The notes under the pieces are model-generated. The model ran no database searches. It saw only the letters and a list, made by a program, of their open reading frames with translations, and was not told the origin of the DNA. From Micrococcales bacterium (GTDB lineage Bacteria > Actinomycetota > Actinomycetes > Actinomycetales > Dermatophilaceae): DNA of 64,000 nt. Each line of letters begins with the position of its first letter. Position 1 is the stretch's first letter. The translations under genes were made by a program, and so were the position numbers. The stretch spans positions 31,939 to 95,938 of the forward strand of contig JAJTBD010000015.1 in NCBI GenBank assembly GCA_021287075.1, in the 5' to 3' direction. This document shows positions 1 through 9,080 of this stretch, piece after piece.

Positions 1-151
1 GGGCCTTGACCGGCGAGGGGCTGAGGGTGCGCCCGCGGCCGACCCGGGCGTCGGGGCGGCTGACAACGGCGACCACATCGTGCCTGGAGGCGACGAGGGC
101 GTCGAGGGAGGGCAGGGCGACCTCGGGGGTGCCGGCGAAGACCAGACGCAT
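1..151 (-). CDS. fmt: Methionyl-tRNA formyltransferase, N-terminal fragment
   Basis: Formylates the methionine on initiator tRNA using 10-formyl-THF. Only the first 50 residues are in the window and the gene runs off the left edge. The visible start, [19 protein letters not shown], matches the conserved N-terminal nucleotide-binding strand of the family (FxGTPxxA). The ATG lies 2 nt after the def stop codon, so def and fmt are almost certainly co-transcribed, the usual bacterial pairing of formylation and deformylation. Confidence 0.9.
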   Translation of the reverse strand, partial: MRLVFAGTPEVALPSLDALVASRHDVVAVVSRPDARVGRGRTLSPSPVKA

Positions 152-153
152 GC

Positions 154-705
154 TCACATCCCCCGGCCGAAGGTCGCGTGCGGGCTGGCCTTGATCACGG
201 GCCGGGAGGTGCCCGCGAAGTCGGCCTCGCGCACCAGCCGCATGGCCTCGCGGCGGGCATCCCGGTCGAGCCGGTCGATGAAGAGGATCCCGTCGAGGTG
301 GTCGGTCTCGTGCTGGATGCACCGGGCGAGCAGCTCCGAGCCCTCCAGGGTGACCGGCTCGCCGTGCATGTCCCATCCGCGCGCAACGACCCGCATGGCC
401 CGGCGCACGTCGAAGGTCAGGCCAGGGAAGGACAGGCAGCCCTCGGGGCCGCACTGCTCCTCGTCGACATCGAGGGTCAGGTCGGGGTTGACCAGGTGCC
501 CGACGACACCGTCGACGTTGTAGGTGAAGACCCGCAGGCCCACGCCCGGCTGTGGCGCAGCCAGCCCGGCTCCGGGCGCGTCGAGCATGGTGTCGGTCAG
601 GTCGGCGACCAGCCGCTCAAGCTCCTTGTCGAAGTCGACGACGGGCGCTGCCGGGGTGCGCAGGATGGGGTCGCCAAACAGGCGGATGCTCTGGACTGAC
701 ACCAC
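154..705 (-). CDS. def: Peptide deformylase
   Basis: Zn/Fe metallo-hydrolase that removes the N-formyl group from new proteins. At 183 aa it has the three family motifs in order: GAGLAAPQ (about residue 45), EGCLSFPG (about residue 90, metal-binding Cys) and QHETDHLDG (about residue 131, the HExxH metal site). The start is a GTG at 703-705; a second in-frame GTG follows directly. Upstream is the lipoprotein gene of the pgs-like locus, 42 nt away on the same strand, so def-fmt may be read partly from that locus. Confidence 0.95.
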   Translation of the reverse strand: MVSVQSIRLFGDPILRTPAAPVVDFDKELERLVADLTDTMLDAPGAGLAAPQPGVGLRVFTYNVDGVVGHLVNPDLTLDVDEEQCGPEGCLSFPGLTFDVRRAMRVVARGWDMHGEPVTLEGSELLARCIQHETDHLDGILFIDRLDRDARREAMRLVREADFAGTSRPVIKASPHATFGRGM

Positions 706-747
706 GACATCGTATGCCGCGTGCGCGGCCGCGTGGCCACGTCCCGG

Positions 748-1617
748 TCAGGAGCCGGGCTGGTCCAGTCCCGCGGTGATCGCCTCCACGACCGTGGCGC
801 GCCGGTCCTCGCTGGTCCGGATCCCCCGGGCGATCTCGATGTGCACGAAGTCCGCGCCGGCCGCCCGGGCGGCCCGGCCCTGGATGTTCTTGGTGGCGGC
901 AAGCGCCTGGCAGGCGGAGCCGTCGTAGACACACACGTCAAAGCCCTTGTGCCGCAGGGCTTCTGCGAGGCTGCGCACCGGTGTTGTGACGTCCTTGGTG
1001 CCGGAGGAGACGACCACGTCCCTGAGGTTCTCCTCGTGGTTGTCCTGGTCGAAGCCGTGGACCTGGACGATCGTGGTCTGCGTGCTGGCGAGGGCAGCGG
1101 ACACCTCCGCGAACGGGGTGGTCGCGTTGTGGGCGACGTCCGCAGCACGCCGCCCTGCGCTGCGGTCGGCGCCAGCCACGAGCAGCGCCCGGGCCTTCGT
1201 CGAGGCGAAGAGCCCGACACCGATGACCTCGCTGGCCTCGTCGGCCCGGGGATGGGGCACCTCGATGACGAGGTCCCGCGCACCCGGCCGCACGGCATAC
1301 AGCCCCCAGCCGCGGGACAGCGCTGTCTCTGTCAGCACGGTCACACCGGCGTCGTCGGTGACCTGGCGGGCGGCGAACCCGCTGGGGACCGGACCCCGAC
1401 CGTGAGTGGACCAGCGCCGGACATCCCGGGCGATCTCACGCCGCTCGGCACCCGAGGCCGCCTCGAAGCGGTCCCCCGGTCCGGGGCCGGCGTCGAGGGT
1501 TGCCGAGACCAGCGACGGCAGGCTGGCGGCGGCGCCGCCCCGCCCGTCCGGGAGGTCGCCATGGCAGGCGGTCAGCGTCACAGCGACGCCGACCGCCAGG
1601 GCTGCGCCCGATCTCAC
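748..1617 (-). CDS. Putative secreted lipoprotein of the pgs-like locus (possible hydrolase)
   Basis: A 289-aa protein starting at a GTG that overlaps the preceding TGA stop (GTGA), so it is translationally coupled to the pgsC genes. The N-terminus is a short signal peptide, RSGAALAVGVAVTLTAC, with the lipobox LTAC and lipidatable Cys near residue 18. The C-terminal half has strand-motif-strand segments such as TTIVQVHGF and FVHIEIARGIR, with His and Glu residues that could bind a metal, as in phage-type poly-gamma-glutamate hydrolases or amidases. That comparison is from memory and weak. From position the likely role is on the cell surface, releasing or trimming the polymer made by PgsB/PgsC. 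It could equally be an uncharacterised envelope lipoprotein. Confidence 0.6.
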   Translation of the reverse strand: MRSGAALAVGVAVTLTACHGDLPDGRGGAAASLPSLVSATLDAGPGPGDRFEAASGAERREIARDVRRWSTHGRGPVPSGFAARQVTDDAGVTVLTETALSRGWGLYAVRPGARDLVIEVPHPRADEASEVIGVGLFASTKARALLVAGADRSAGRRAADVAHNATTPFAEVSAALASTQTTIVQVHGFDQDNHEENLRDVVVSSGTKDVTTPVRSLAEALRHKGFDVCVYDGSACQALAATKNIQGRAARAAGADFVHIEIARGIRTSEDRRATVVEAITAGLDQPGS

Positions 1618-1901
1618 AGGAGACCGGCCGCGGTGGCGCCGGCCGCGATCAGGTTCATCACGGCATACACCCCGACACCGCACAGCGCGGCGCCCCACAC
1701 CGTCTTCTCCCAGCCCTGGCGCTGGGCATCGTTGGCCAGCAGCGCCGGGACCATGAGGGTGACGACCGTCAGGCCACGCCAGGGCACGAAGGTGCCGTCG
1801 GTGAGGTGGACGATGAGCAGCTCCGCCGACCACGTGACCAGGGAGGCGATCAGGACCATCGTGGCCAGCTTGCGGCGGCCGAAGAGGAGCAGGCGCGGCA
1901 T
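1614..1901 (-). CDS. PgsC/CapC-like membrane segment (3' part of a frameshifted gene)
   Basis: 95 aa with three hydrophobic segments. It begins MPRLLLFGRRKL and continues with the PgsC pattern (LIASLVTW, LTVVTLMVPALLANDAQRQG). This matches the second half of a PgsC repeat: the upstream reading frame holds LPRHRILYGRRKFE followed by GFLVPGIIAHDMGRQG at the equivalent places. The ATG at 1899-1901 lies inside the 3' end of the upstream frame. Removing a one-base frameshift would join the two into one two-repeat PgsC protein. Whether this small frame is translated alone is unclear. Confidence 0.55.
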   Translation of the reverse strand: MPRLLLFGRRKLATMVLIASLVTWSAELLIVHLTDGTFVPWRGLTVVTLMVPALLANDAQRQGWEKTVWGAALCGVGVYAVMNLIAAGATAAGLL

Positions 1902-2626
1902 GAGCCGTGCACCACGATCGTCCAGGTGACCACGCCGCAGACGAGGGCGAAGGCGATGTCCGGCCAGCGCGGGCCGACGAGCGCGAGATAGGCGCCGGTG
2001 ATGAAGCCGCCGGTGCGCAGCCCGAGCTGGCTGAAGACCGCCATCCCGATGATGACGCTCGCCGCGGCCGCCACGATGAGCAGCTGACGGGGGAAGCCGA
2101 GGACCGACGCGAGCAGCGCGGCATCACCCTGCGGCGCGGCGTCGAGGAGCTGGAGCACCGAGACCAGGACGTAGACGCACACACCGAGGATCAGCGTCGT
2201 CGCGACGATGGCCTGGAGGGTGCGCTTCGGTCCCTGCCGACCCATGTCGTGGGCGATGATTCCGGGCACGAGGAAGCCGATGCCAGTGAGGGCAAGGAAC
2301 ATGGGTGAGTAGGTACGCAGCAGTGCCGCGGCCACTGTGCCTAACATGATGAAGGCCAGACCGACCAGCACCTCGACCTCGAATTTCCTTCTGCCATAAA
2401 GGATCCGGTGACGCGGGAGCCACACATGGACGACGCCCCACGTGGCCAGACCGGCCAGCAGGGTGGTGACGATGAGCAGCGGGTGTGGCAGCGAGACAGC
2501 GAGATAGGCGGGCACGATCGCGCCGCCGGTGGTCAGCTGGACCTTCTCGTAGAAGAGCATGCTGACGACGACGCCGAGGACGATCGCCACCCGGATGACC
2601 TCGGGCGCATAGAGGTACTCACGCAT
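1850..2626 (-). CDS. pgsC: PgsC/CapC-like poly-gamma-glutamate synthesis membrane protein (5' part, frameshifted)
   Basis: 258 aa, starting with the family signature EYLYAPEVIRVAIVLGVVVSMLF; the LTTGGAIVPAYLA segment is typical of PgsC, the membrane partner of the PgsB ligase. Residues 1 to about 150 form one complete PgsC unit of normal length (about 149 aa). From about residue 163 a second unit begins (FPRQLLIVAAAASVIIG, LRTGGFITGAYLALVG) but leaves frame after TWTIVVH and ends in an unrelated Ser/Ala-rich tail. The second unit continues in the adjacent frame at 1614-1901. The start overlaps the pgsB stop by 8 nt, so the two are coupled. Confidence 0.75.
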   Translation of the reverse strand: MREYLYAPEVIRVAIVLGVVVSMLFYEKVQLTTGGAIVPAYLAVSLPHPLLIVTTLLAGLATWGVVHVWLPRHRILYGRRKFEVEVLVGLAFIMLGTVAAALLRTYSPMFLALTGIGFLVPGIIAHDMGRQGPKRTLQAIVATTLILGVCVYVLVSVLQLLDAAPQGDAALLASVLGFPRQLLIVAAAASVIIGMAVFSQLGLRTGGFITGAYLALVGPRWPDIAFALVCGVVTWTIVVHGSCRACSSSAAASWPRWS

Positions 2627-3998
2627 GGCGCTCCTCCGTCACGGTGGCGGCGGGCAGGCCGAGGCGGCTCTGGGCCCGACGCATGCGGATGGTCGCGGCG
2701 GGTGCCCGCGAGGGGTCGCGCGACTCGGCGAGCTCGTCGACGACCTCGTCGCCGTCACGCTCCGCGAAGTAATGGATGAGCTTCTCCGCCTGCTCGGTGT
2801 GGATGTTGACCATGCCGATGAGCACGCCGCGCTCCCCCGGGACGAGGGCGGCGATGCGCTCGAGGATCTGCTCCAGCGACGGGGAGACGCTCTCGCCGAG
2901 GTTGGTGATCCGCTCGCGCGGGTAGCCGCCCGAGACCATCTGCGAGGTCACGCTGTCCTCGTAGGCCCCCATCGTGATGATGTGGTCGACAAAGGGGTTG
3001 ATGTCCTTGGGCACCATCGTCGCGAAGAGCTCGGCGCGGCGGCCGCGGTCGGTGCGGTTGTTGAGGATGCCCACGACGGTGGCGTCCGGCGGGAAGGTCG
3101 CCGAGAGCTGCTCGAGGGTGAGGATGACGCTCTCGCGGTCGTTGGCGGCGAACATCGGGACCCAGGTGATCTGTTTCCCGAGAATGTCGTAGGTCTTCAG
3201 GCGCACGACGCCGACATCGGGGACCGACTTCCACATGCCCTCGACAGCGCGCTCGTGGCTGATGCCGAGGTAGTCGGCGATCGCCAGGCCGATGGCCACG
3301 TTGGACTTGAACTGGAGGTAGTCGAAGCCGCGCATGTCCTCGTCGGACACGCTCGAGGCGTCGGCATAGACCATCCTGCTGCCCCGGGCCTCAGCGTTGC
3401 GGCGCAGCCGCTCCCGCAGGTGCGGACGGTCCTCAGCGGTGATGAGGATGCCCCCATGCGGGATGGTCACCGACATCGAGTCGGCGATCTCCTCGAGGGT
3501 CTCCCCCATCTCCTCCTGGTGGTCCTCACGGACGTTGGTGATGACGGTGATGTCGGAGCGGACCATGTAGTCCTGGCTGTACTGCTGGTAGAGCGGCCGC
3601 ACGGCCATGCACTCGATGACGAGGGCCTCGACGTCCTGGCGGACGTGCTCCTTGACGATGTCGATCTGCTCGTTGATCGTCGCGGCGCCGAGGCGCCGGA
3701 TGGGGGTCTCCTCACCCTGCGGCCCGATGACGCGAGCCGCCGATCCGGTCGTCTTCGCCACGGTGACGAAGCCGCCCTCGCGCAGCACCCCCGCGACCAG
3801 CCGGGTGACCGAGCTCTTGCCCCGGATCCCGTTGACGTGCACGCGCACGTCGAGCTGGTCCAGCTCGGTCGGGACGACTGACCTCAGGGCGCGCGCGAGA
3901 GCCCAGAGGCCATTAGTGGTGGGAATTCGCCCCGGATTCCCACCACTAATGGCCTCTCGCCTTTGCGGGAGCCGGTATGCCGCGGCACGGCGGGCCAT
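2619..3998 (-). CDS. pgsB: PgsB/CapB-type poly-gamma-glutamate synthase (Mur-ligase fold)
   Basis: ATP-dependent amide ligase of the Mur ligase superfamily. The P-loop HVNGIRGKSSVTRL is the PgsB signature, followed by TVAKTTGSAARVI, ECMAVRPLYQQYSQ, TNVREDHQEEMG and NNRTDRGRR, all at the expected order and spacing. In Bacillus PgsB, with PgsC, polymerises glutamate. The start is uncertain. The ATG at 3998 gives 459 aa, against about 390 in Bacillus, but then codons read straight through a 22-bp perfect hairpin at 3905-3957. The only in-frame start after the hairpin is a GTG at 3848, immediately before the P-loop. The N-terminal membrane helix usual in the family is not seen. No pgsA or pgsE is nearby. 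Confidence 0.8.
   Translation of the reverse strand: MARRAAAYRLPQRREAISGGNPGRIPTTNGLWALARALRSVVPTELDQLDVRVHVNGIRGKSSVTRLVAGVLREGGFVTVAKTTGSAARVIGPQGEETPIRRLGAATINEQIDIVKEHVRQDVEALVIECMAVRPLYQQYSQDYMVRSDITVITNVREDHQEEMGETLEEIADSMSVTIPHGGILITAEDRPHLRERLRRNAEARGSRMVYADASSVSDEDMRGFDYLQFKSNVAIGLAIADYLGISHERAVEGMWKSVPDVGVVRLKTYDILGKQITWVPMFAANDRESVILTLEQLSATFPPDATVVGILNNRTDRGRRAELFATMVPKDINPFVDHIITMGAYEDSVTSQMVSGGYPRERITNLGESVSPSLEQILERIAALVPGERGVLIGMVNIHTEQAEKLIHYFAERDGDEVVDELAESRDPSRAPAATIRMRRAQSRLGLPAATVTEERHA
3905..3957 (-). repeat. 22-bp perfect inverted repeat, 9-nt loop
   Basis: The left arm at 3905-3926 (core CATTAGTGGTGGGAAT) and the right arm at 3936-3957 are exact reverse complements around the loop TCGCCCCGG. 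It lies 133 nt past the priA stop and would work as a strong terminator for priA, yet it also sits inside the longest reading frame of pgsB, where it is open (ISGGNPGRIPTTNG). Its AT-containing arms are unlike the GC-rich surroundings. The hairpin at 23886-23957 has similar design and shares the elements CCATTA and GAnTTCC, suggesting a dispersed intergenic hairpin family. Confidence 0.8.
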
Positions 3999-4089
3999 GT
4001 GCGAAGGATCCTGCGCAGATGAGCGCTTCACCGCGGATCCAGCGGACACGCGCGCAGGATCTGTGCCGCGTGGTCGTCGAGGCCCTCCG

Positions 4090-6093
4090 TCACATGCCGG
4101 GGTCGGGCGGGTCCATCCGCACACCGATGGGCGTGGCCTCCCGGTGGGCGCTGCGGGCGCCGCGCAGGGCTCGCAGCGCGGCTGCCAGCTCGGCTCGCCG
4201 CTCCAGGGGCACCCGCGCGACGAGCCGGGCCGATCCGTCGCCGACGGTGACGGGCCCGAGGAGCTCGAGCTCGGCCAGCGGCGGCTCCGCCAGGACCGAC
4301 TCCAGGGCCTGGCGCTCGCCGGTGAGCAGCGCCACCGTGGCGGCCGGGGGCAGGGCCAGCGCCTGCCGGTCGGCCAGCTCGCGCCCGGCGAACCAGGCCG
4401 GGTCCCATCGGACCAGGGCCTCCACGGCCGGCACCGAGGTGTGGACCGGCGCACCGCACAGCACCATCCGACCGCCCTCGGCCCACCCCCGGGTGAGCAG
4501 GCCCGCGAGCAGCCAGCGTCGCAGCGCCTCCTCCCCCGCAGTCAGCACGGGCCGGTCCAGGCTGGCCCAGGCATCGAGCAGCAGCGTCGCGTGGTAGCCG
4601 CCCGCGGCGACCGGCTCGGCACCAGGCGTGGCGATCACGAGCGCCGGTGTTGCCTCGACCCGCTCGAGCACCGCCCCGCTGCCGGAGGTGAGGACCGGCA
4701 CCCCTGGGAAGGCCCGGCCCAGCTCCTCCGCGGTGCGGCGGGCCCCGACCGTGGAGGAGCGCCACCGGGTCGCACCGCACTCGCGGCAGGAGAAGTCACG
4801 GGCCACCAGCCCGCACCACCGGCACTCCGGCGGCGCCCCGGGCCCGCGCAGCAGGAGCCGGCCGCCGCAGCGCGGGCAATGGGCCGGCGCACGGCACTGC
4901 TGACAGGAGATCGAGGGGAGATAGCCGCGGCGCGGGACCTGCACGAGGACCGGGCCGGTCAGCAGCGCCTCGCGCGCCAGCCGCCAGGCGACGCTCGGCA
5001 GGTGGGCCGTGGCGGCCATCGCGTCGTCCTCGAGGTCACGGCCCTCCCCGGCCACCTGCACCCGCGGGACAGCACCCCGGAGCCGACCGGGCGGCAGGGC
5101 GATCGAGTGGACCGCCCCCTCCTGGCGCCAGCGCTCGATGCTGGCGGTGCGGGTGGGGCCCCCGACGACGAGCGCGGCACCGGCCTGCTCGGCCCGGATG
5201 CGCAGCACCTCGCGCACATGCGGATAGGGCGCGCGCGGCTCCCCGTGGAGGTCGTCGCCGTCGTCCCACCACAGCACCAGGCCGAGGTCGTGCACGGGGG
5301 CGAATGCCGCGGCCCGGGTGCCGACGACGACCGGCACGTGTCCGCGCAGCGCCTTGAGCCAGGCGGTGTAGCGCGCCTGCGGCCCCTGGTCTGCCGTCAG
5401 CCGGACGTGCCGACCGGGCCCCAGGGCAGCGGTCAGGCTCGCGTCGAGCCGCCCGACGTCACGGTGGTCCGGGACCACCACCACCGCGCCGCGGCCGGAG
5501 CGCACCGTGGCGTGGACCGCCTCGGCGATCGCGTCGGGCCAGTCGAGACCATCGGGACCCGGCGGCACGGCCAGCCACTCGGCCCAGGGCGACTCGCCCG
5601 CAGCGAGCCGGGTCACAAAGGCCGGGCCCGCGGCATACCGCTCCCAGGCGCTCGTCTCCGGCACGGGCGGCAGCTCGGGCGGCTCGGGCGCCTCGGCTGG
5701 CAGGGCCCGTTCGGCCGTCGCGTGGCGGGGCGGGATCGCCAGCCGCAGCACATCGCCCACGGTGCCGGCATAGCGCTCGGCGACCCGCTCGGCGAGCGCG
5801 AGGGTGGCCTCGGTCAGCACCGGCTCGGGCGAGACGACCCGGCGGATCGGCGCCAGTCGGCCCTCGTGGGTGGTGGAGTCGGCGACGGCGGCGACATAGC
5901 CGGCCAGGTCGCGCCCCGCGAAGCGCACCCGGACCCGCACCCCGGGACTGACCTCGGCGACGAGGTCGTCGGGGATGGCGTAGTCGAAGGGGCGGTCGAG
6001 ATGGGCCAGCCCGGTGTCGACCAGCACCCGGGCGACCCGGACCGGCGCCGGGCCGGCGCTCACCCCCAGGGGCAGCGGCTCGGGCTCGGTCAT
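4090..6093 (-). CDS. priA: PriA-like primosomal protein N' lacking helicase motifs
   Basis: 667 aa. The N-terminal DNA-binding domain (VARVLVDTGLAHLDRPFDYAIP) is typical of PriA, which recognises stalled forks and reloads the replisome. The central zinc-binding cysteines are kept (SCQQCRAPAHCPRCGG, CRWCGLV, CRECGATRW, about residues 390-440). The Walker A loop GxTGSGKT expected near residue 205 is absent, replaced by RSGRGAVVVVPDHRDV, and the DEAH/DEEH box is WWDDGDD. Actinobacterial PriA proteins are known to lack these ATPase motifs, so the protein probably binds forks structurally and does not unwind DNA. It lies downstream of metK and upstream of the pgs-like genes. Confidence 0.88.
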   Translation of the reverse strand: MTEPEPLPLGVSAGPAPVRVARVLVDTGLAHLDRPFDYAIPDDLVAEVSPGVRVRVRFAGRDLAGYVAAVADSTTHEGRLAPIRRVVSPEPVLTEATLALAERVAERYAGTVGDVLRLAIPPRHATAERALPAEAPEPPELPPVPETSAWERYAAGPAFVTRLAAGESPWAEWLAVPPGPDGLDWPDAIAEAVHATVRSGRGAVVVVPDHRDVGRLDASLTAALGPGRHVRLTADQGPQARYTAWLKALRGHVPVVVGTRAAAFAPVHDLGLVLWWDDGDDLHGEPRAPYPHVREVLRIRAEQAGAALVVGGPTRTASIERWRQEGAVHSIALPPGRLRGAVPRVQVAGEGRDLEDDAMAATAHLPSVAWRLAREALLTGPVLVQVPRRGYLPSISCQQCRAPAHCPRCGGRLLLRGPGAPPECRWCGLVARDFSCRECGATRWRSSTVGARRTAEELGRAFPGVPVLTSGSGAVLERVEATPALVIATPGAEPVAAGGYHATLLLDAWASLDRPVLTAGEEALRRWLLAGLLTRGWAEGGRMVLCGAPVHTSVPAVEALVRWDPAWFAGRELADRQALALPPAATVALLTGERQALESVLAEPPLAELELLGPVTVGDGSARLVARVPLERRAELAAALRALRGARSAHREATPIGVRMDPPDPGM

Positions 6094-6144
6094 GGGATAT
6101 CCCTATCGCATCGCGCCGACAGGCGTCGGCACCGGGACATGGCT

Positions 6145-6174
6145 GAGGGAGGCCACCGTCTGGCGGCCTCCCTC
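6145..6174 (-). terminator. Terminator hairpin after metK
   Basis: The perfect 10-bp stem GAGGGAGGCC / GGCCTCCCTC has a 10-nt loop and begins 17 nt past the metK stop. No U-tract follows, as is usual for terminators in high-GC actinobacteria. It separates metK from priA, which starts 52 nt further on. Confidence 0.7.
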
Positions 6175-6190
6175 GGCTGTGGTCGGGCGG

Positions 6191-7411
<1,221 letters not shown>

Positions 7412-7438
7412 GGGTGGCTCCTTGCGGGTTGGCGGTAA

Positions 7439-7456
7439 GCCGGGGCCGGCCCCGGC
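7439..7456 (-). terminator. GC palindrome between coaBC and metK
   Basis: An 18-bp perfect palindrome (GCCGGGGCC and its complement) in the 81-nt gap. It could end coaBC transcription or form a hairpin in the metK leader, since a TAGAGT -10-like site lies on its upstream side at 7473-7478. The sequence does not decide between these. Confidence 0.4.
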
Positions 7457-7492
7457 AGCAGTTCAGCGGCCCACTCTACCCACGCGTAGACC

Positions 7493-8752
7493 TCAGGTCG
7501 TGAGGTGCCACGCGACGCGGTCGAGAATCGCCGCGGCGATCTCTTCCTTGGGGGCCGGGCCGACGGTGATGGCGTCGCCACCGTCGCGTTCGAGGATGTG
7601 GACGGTGTTGTCGTCCTGCCCGAAGGTCTTGTCGACCCCGACCTCGTTGACGACCAGCAGGTCACAGCCCTTGCGGGCAAGTTTTTGCCGGCCGAGCTCG
7701 AGCACGGAGCCGGTGGCATCGCCCGTCTCGGCGGCGAAGCCGACGATGAGGGGTGTGCCGCGCTCGCCCCGGTCCTGCACCAGTCCGGCGAGGATGTCGG
7801 GATTGCGCACCAGGGTGATGACCGGCGCCGCATCGGGGTCGGCCGGGTCGTGGGTCTTCTTGATCTTGGCGTCGGCGACCTCGGCCGGGCGGAAGTCGGC
7901 CACCGCGGCCGCCATGATCACGACGTCGGCCGAGGCGGCGGCGCCGTCGACGGAGTGCTTCAACTCGAGGGCGGAGCCGACCGGCACGACCTCGACCTCC
8001 GGCGGCGGCCTGAGCGTGACATTGGCCGAGATGAGCCGGACGCTGGCGCCGCGTCGCGCCGCCACGGCGGCGAGGGCATAGCCCTGCTTGCCGGACGACC
8101 GGTTGCCGAGGAAGCGCACCGGGTCGAGGGGCTCGCGGGTGCCGCCGGCACTGATGACGACCCGGACGCCGGCCAGGTCCTGGGCCGGCTGGGTCGCAGC
8201 GTCCCGGCCGTGAGCGGGCTGGGGGGTGCCGTCGAGATAGGGCAGGCACGCGGCATACAGCTCGGCGGGCTCGGGCAGCCGACCGGGGCCGGTGTCCTTG
8301 CCGGTCAGGCGGCCGCTGGCCGGGTCGACGACATCGACGCCGCGCTCGCGCAGGGTGGCGACATTGGCCTGGGTCGCGGGGTGCTCCCACATCTCGGTGT
8401 GCATGGCGGGGGCCATCACCACCGGGCAGCGCGCGGTCAGCAGCGTGTTGGTGAGCAGGTCGTCGGCGAGCCCGTGGGCCGCGCGCGCGAGCAGGTCGGC
8501 CGTCGCGGGGGCGATGACGACGAGGTCAGCCTCCTGGCCGATGCGCACGTGCTGGACGCGGTGGACATCGGTCCACACGTCGGTCTGGACGGGCTGACCC
8601 GAGAGGGCCTCCCAGGTGGGCGCGCCGACAAAGCGCAGGGCCGCCGCCGTGGGGACGACGGTGACCGTGTGGCCCGCCTCGGCGAAGAGGCGCAGCAGGG
8701 AGGCGACCTTGTAGGCCGCGATGCCGCCGCCGACGCCGAGCACGATGCGCAT
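7493..8752 (-). CDS. coaBC: Bifunctional phosphopantothenoylcysteine decarboxylase / phosphopantothenate-cysteine ligase
   Basis: Two consecutive steps of coenzyme A synthesis in one 419-aa flavoprotein. The N-terminal CoaC domain starts at MRIVLGVGGGIAAYKVASLLR and carries APAMHTEMWEHP (about residue 131, the PxMNxxMW-like motif). The C-terminal CoaB domain has VVISAGGTREPLDPVRFLGNRSSGKQG (from about 200) and VKxAAVADFRP-like AAAVADFRPAEVADAKIKK. The ATG at 8752 begins directly at the conserved glycine-rich strand; a longer form to 8782 would overlap rpoZ. It follows rpoZ by 26 nt, the standard rpoZ-coaBC-metK order. Confidence 0.97.
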   Translation of the reverse strand: MRIVLGVGGGIAAYKVASLLRLFAEAGHTVTVVPTAAALRFVGAPTWEALSGQPVQTDVWTDVHRVQHVRIGQEADLVVIAPATADLLARAAHGLADDLLTNTLLTARCPVVMAPAMHTEMWEHPATQANVATLRERGVDVVDPASGRLTGKDTGPGRLPEPAELYAACLPYLDGTPQPAHGRDAATQPAQDLAGVRVVISAGGTREPLDPVRFLGNRSSGKQGYALAAVAARRGASVRLISANVTLRPPPEVEVVPVGSALELKHSVDGAAASADVVIMAAAVADFRPAEVADAKIKKTHDPADPDAAPVITLVRNPDILAGLVQDRGERGTPLIVGFAAETGDATGSVLELGRQKLARKGCDLLVVNEVGVDKTFGQDDNTVHILERDGGDAITVGPAPKEEIAAAILDRVAWHLTT

Positions 8753-8778
8753 GGGAGCCCTCTCTCGCCCGGCCGGGG

Positions 8779-9042
8779 TCACTCCTCGGTGGGCTCGCTG
8801 GTCAGGAGGCCGTCGTTGATCTCGCGCAGCGAGATCGACAGGGGCTTGTCGTGGACCTGCGAGTCCACGAGCGGGCCGACGTACTCGAGCAGGCCCTCCT
8901 GGAGCTGGGAGTAGTAGGCGTTGATCTGGCGGGCCCGCTTGGCGCTGTAGATCACGAGGGCGTACTTGGAGTCGGCCTTCTCGAGGAGGTCGTCGATCGG
9001 CGGGTTGGTGATGCCGATGGGGGCAGCCTGGGTACCAGACAC
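8779..9042 (-). CDS. rpoZ: RNA polymerase omega subunit
   Basis: 87-aa subunit that helps fold and stabilise the beta' subunit. The sequence [20 protein letters not shown] matches the actinobacterial omega N-terminus, followed by [16 protein letters not shown], and the tail [18 protein letters not shown] start at 9042 gives [15 protein letters not shown], the usual length. It sits between gmk and coaBC on the same strand, a conserved arrangement. Confidence 0.95.
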   Translation of the reverse strand: MSGTQAAPIGITNPPIDDLLEKADSKYALVIYSAKRARQINAYYSQLQEGLLEYVGPLVDSQVHDKPLSISLREINDGLLTSEPTEE

Positions 9043-9080
9043 GGATGCTCTCGTTTCTGCTGCGTGCGTTTGGGGTGCGG

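Noticed and set aside
4000..4454. Extended pgsB start at 4454
   Set aside because: It would overlap priA by 365 nt and adds only low-complexity Arg/Ser/Pro sequence, so it is a shadow of priA.
7412..7492. Possible SAM riboswitch in front of metK
   Set aside because: The 81-nt gap is too short and lacks the conserved SAM-pocket strands seen at 24.0-24.15 kb.
8437..8631. Short Ser/Arg/Pro-rich frames throughout genes, both strands
   Set aside because: They have the composition of out-of-frame high-GC sequence, no ribosome binding sites and lie wholly within supported genes.
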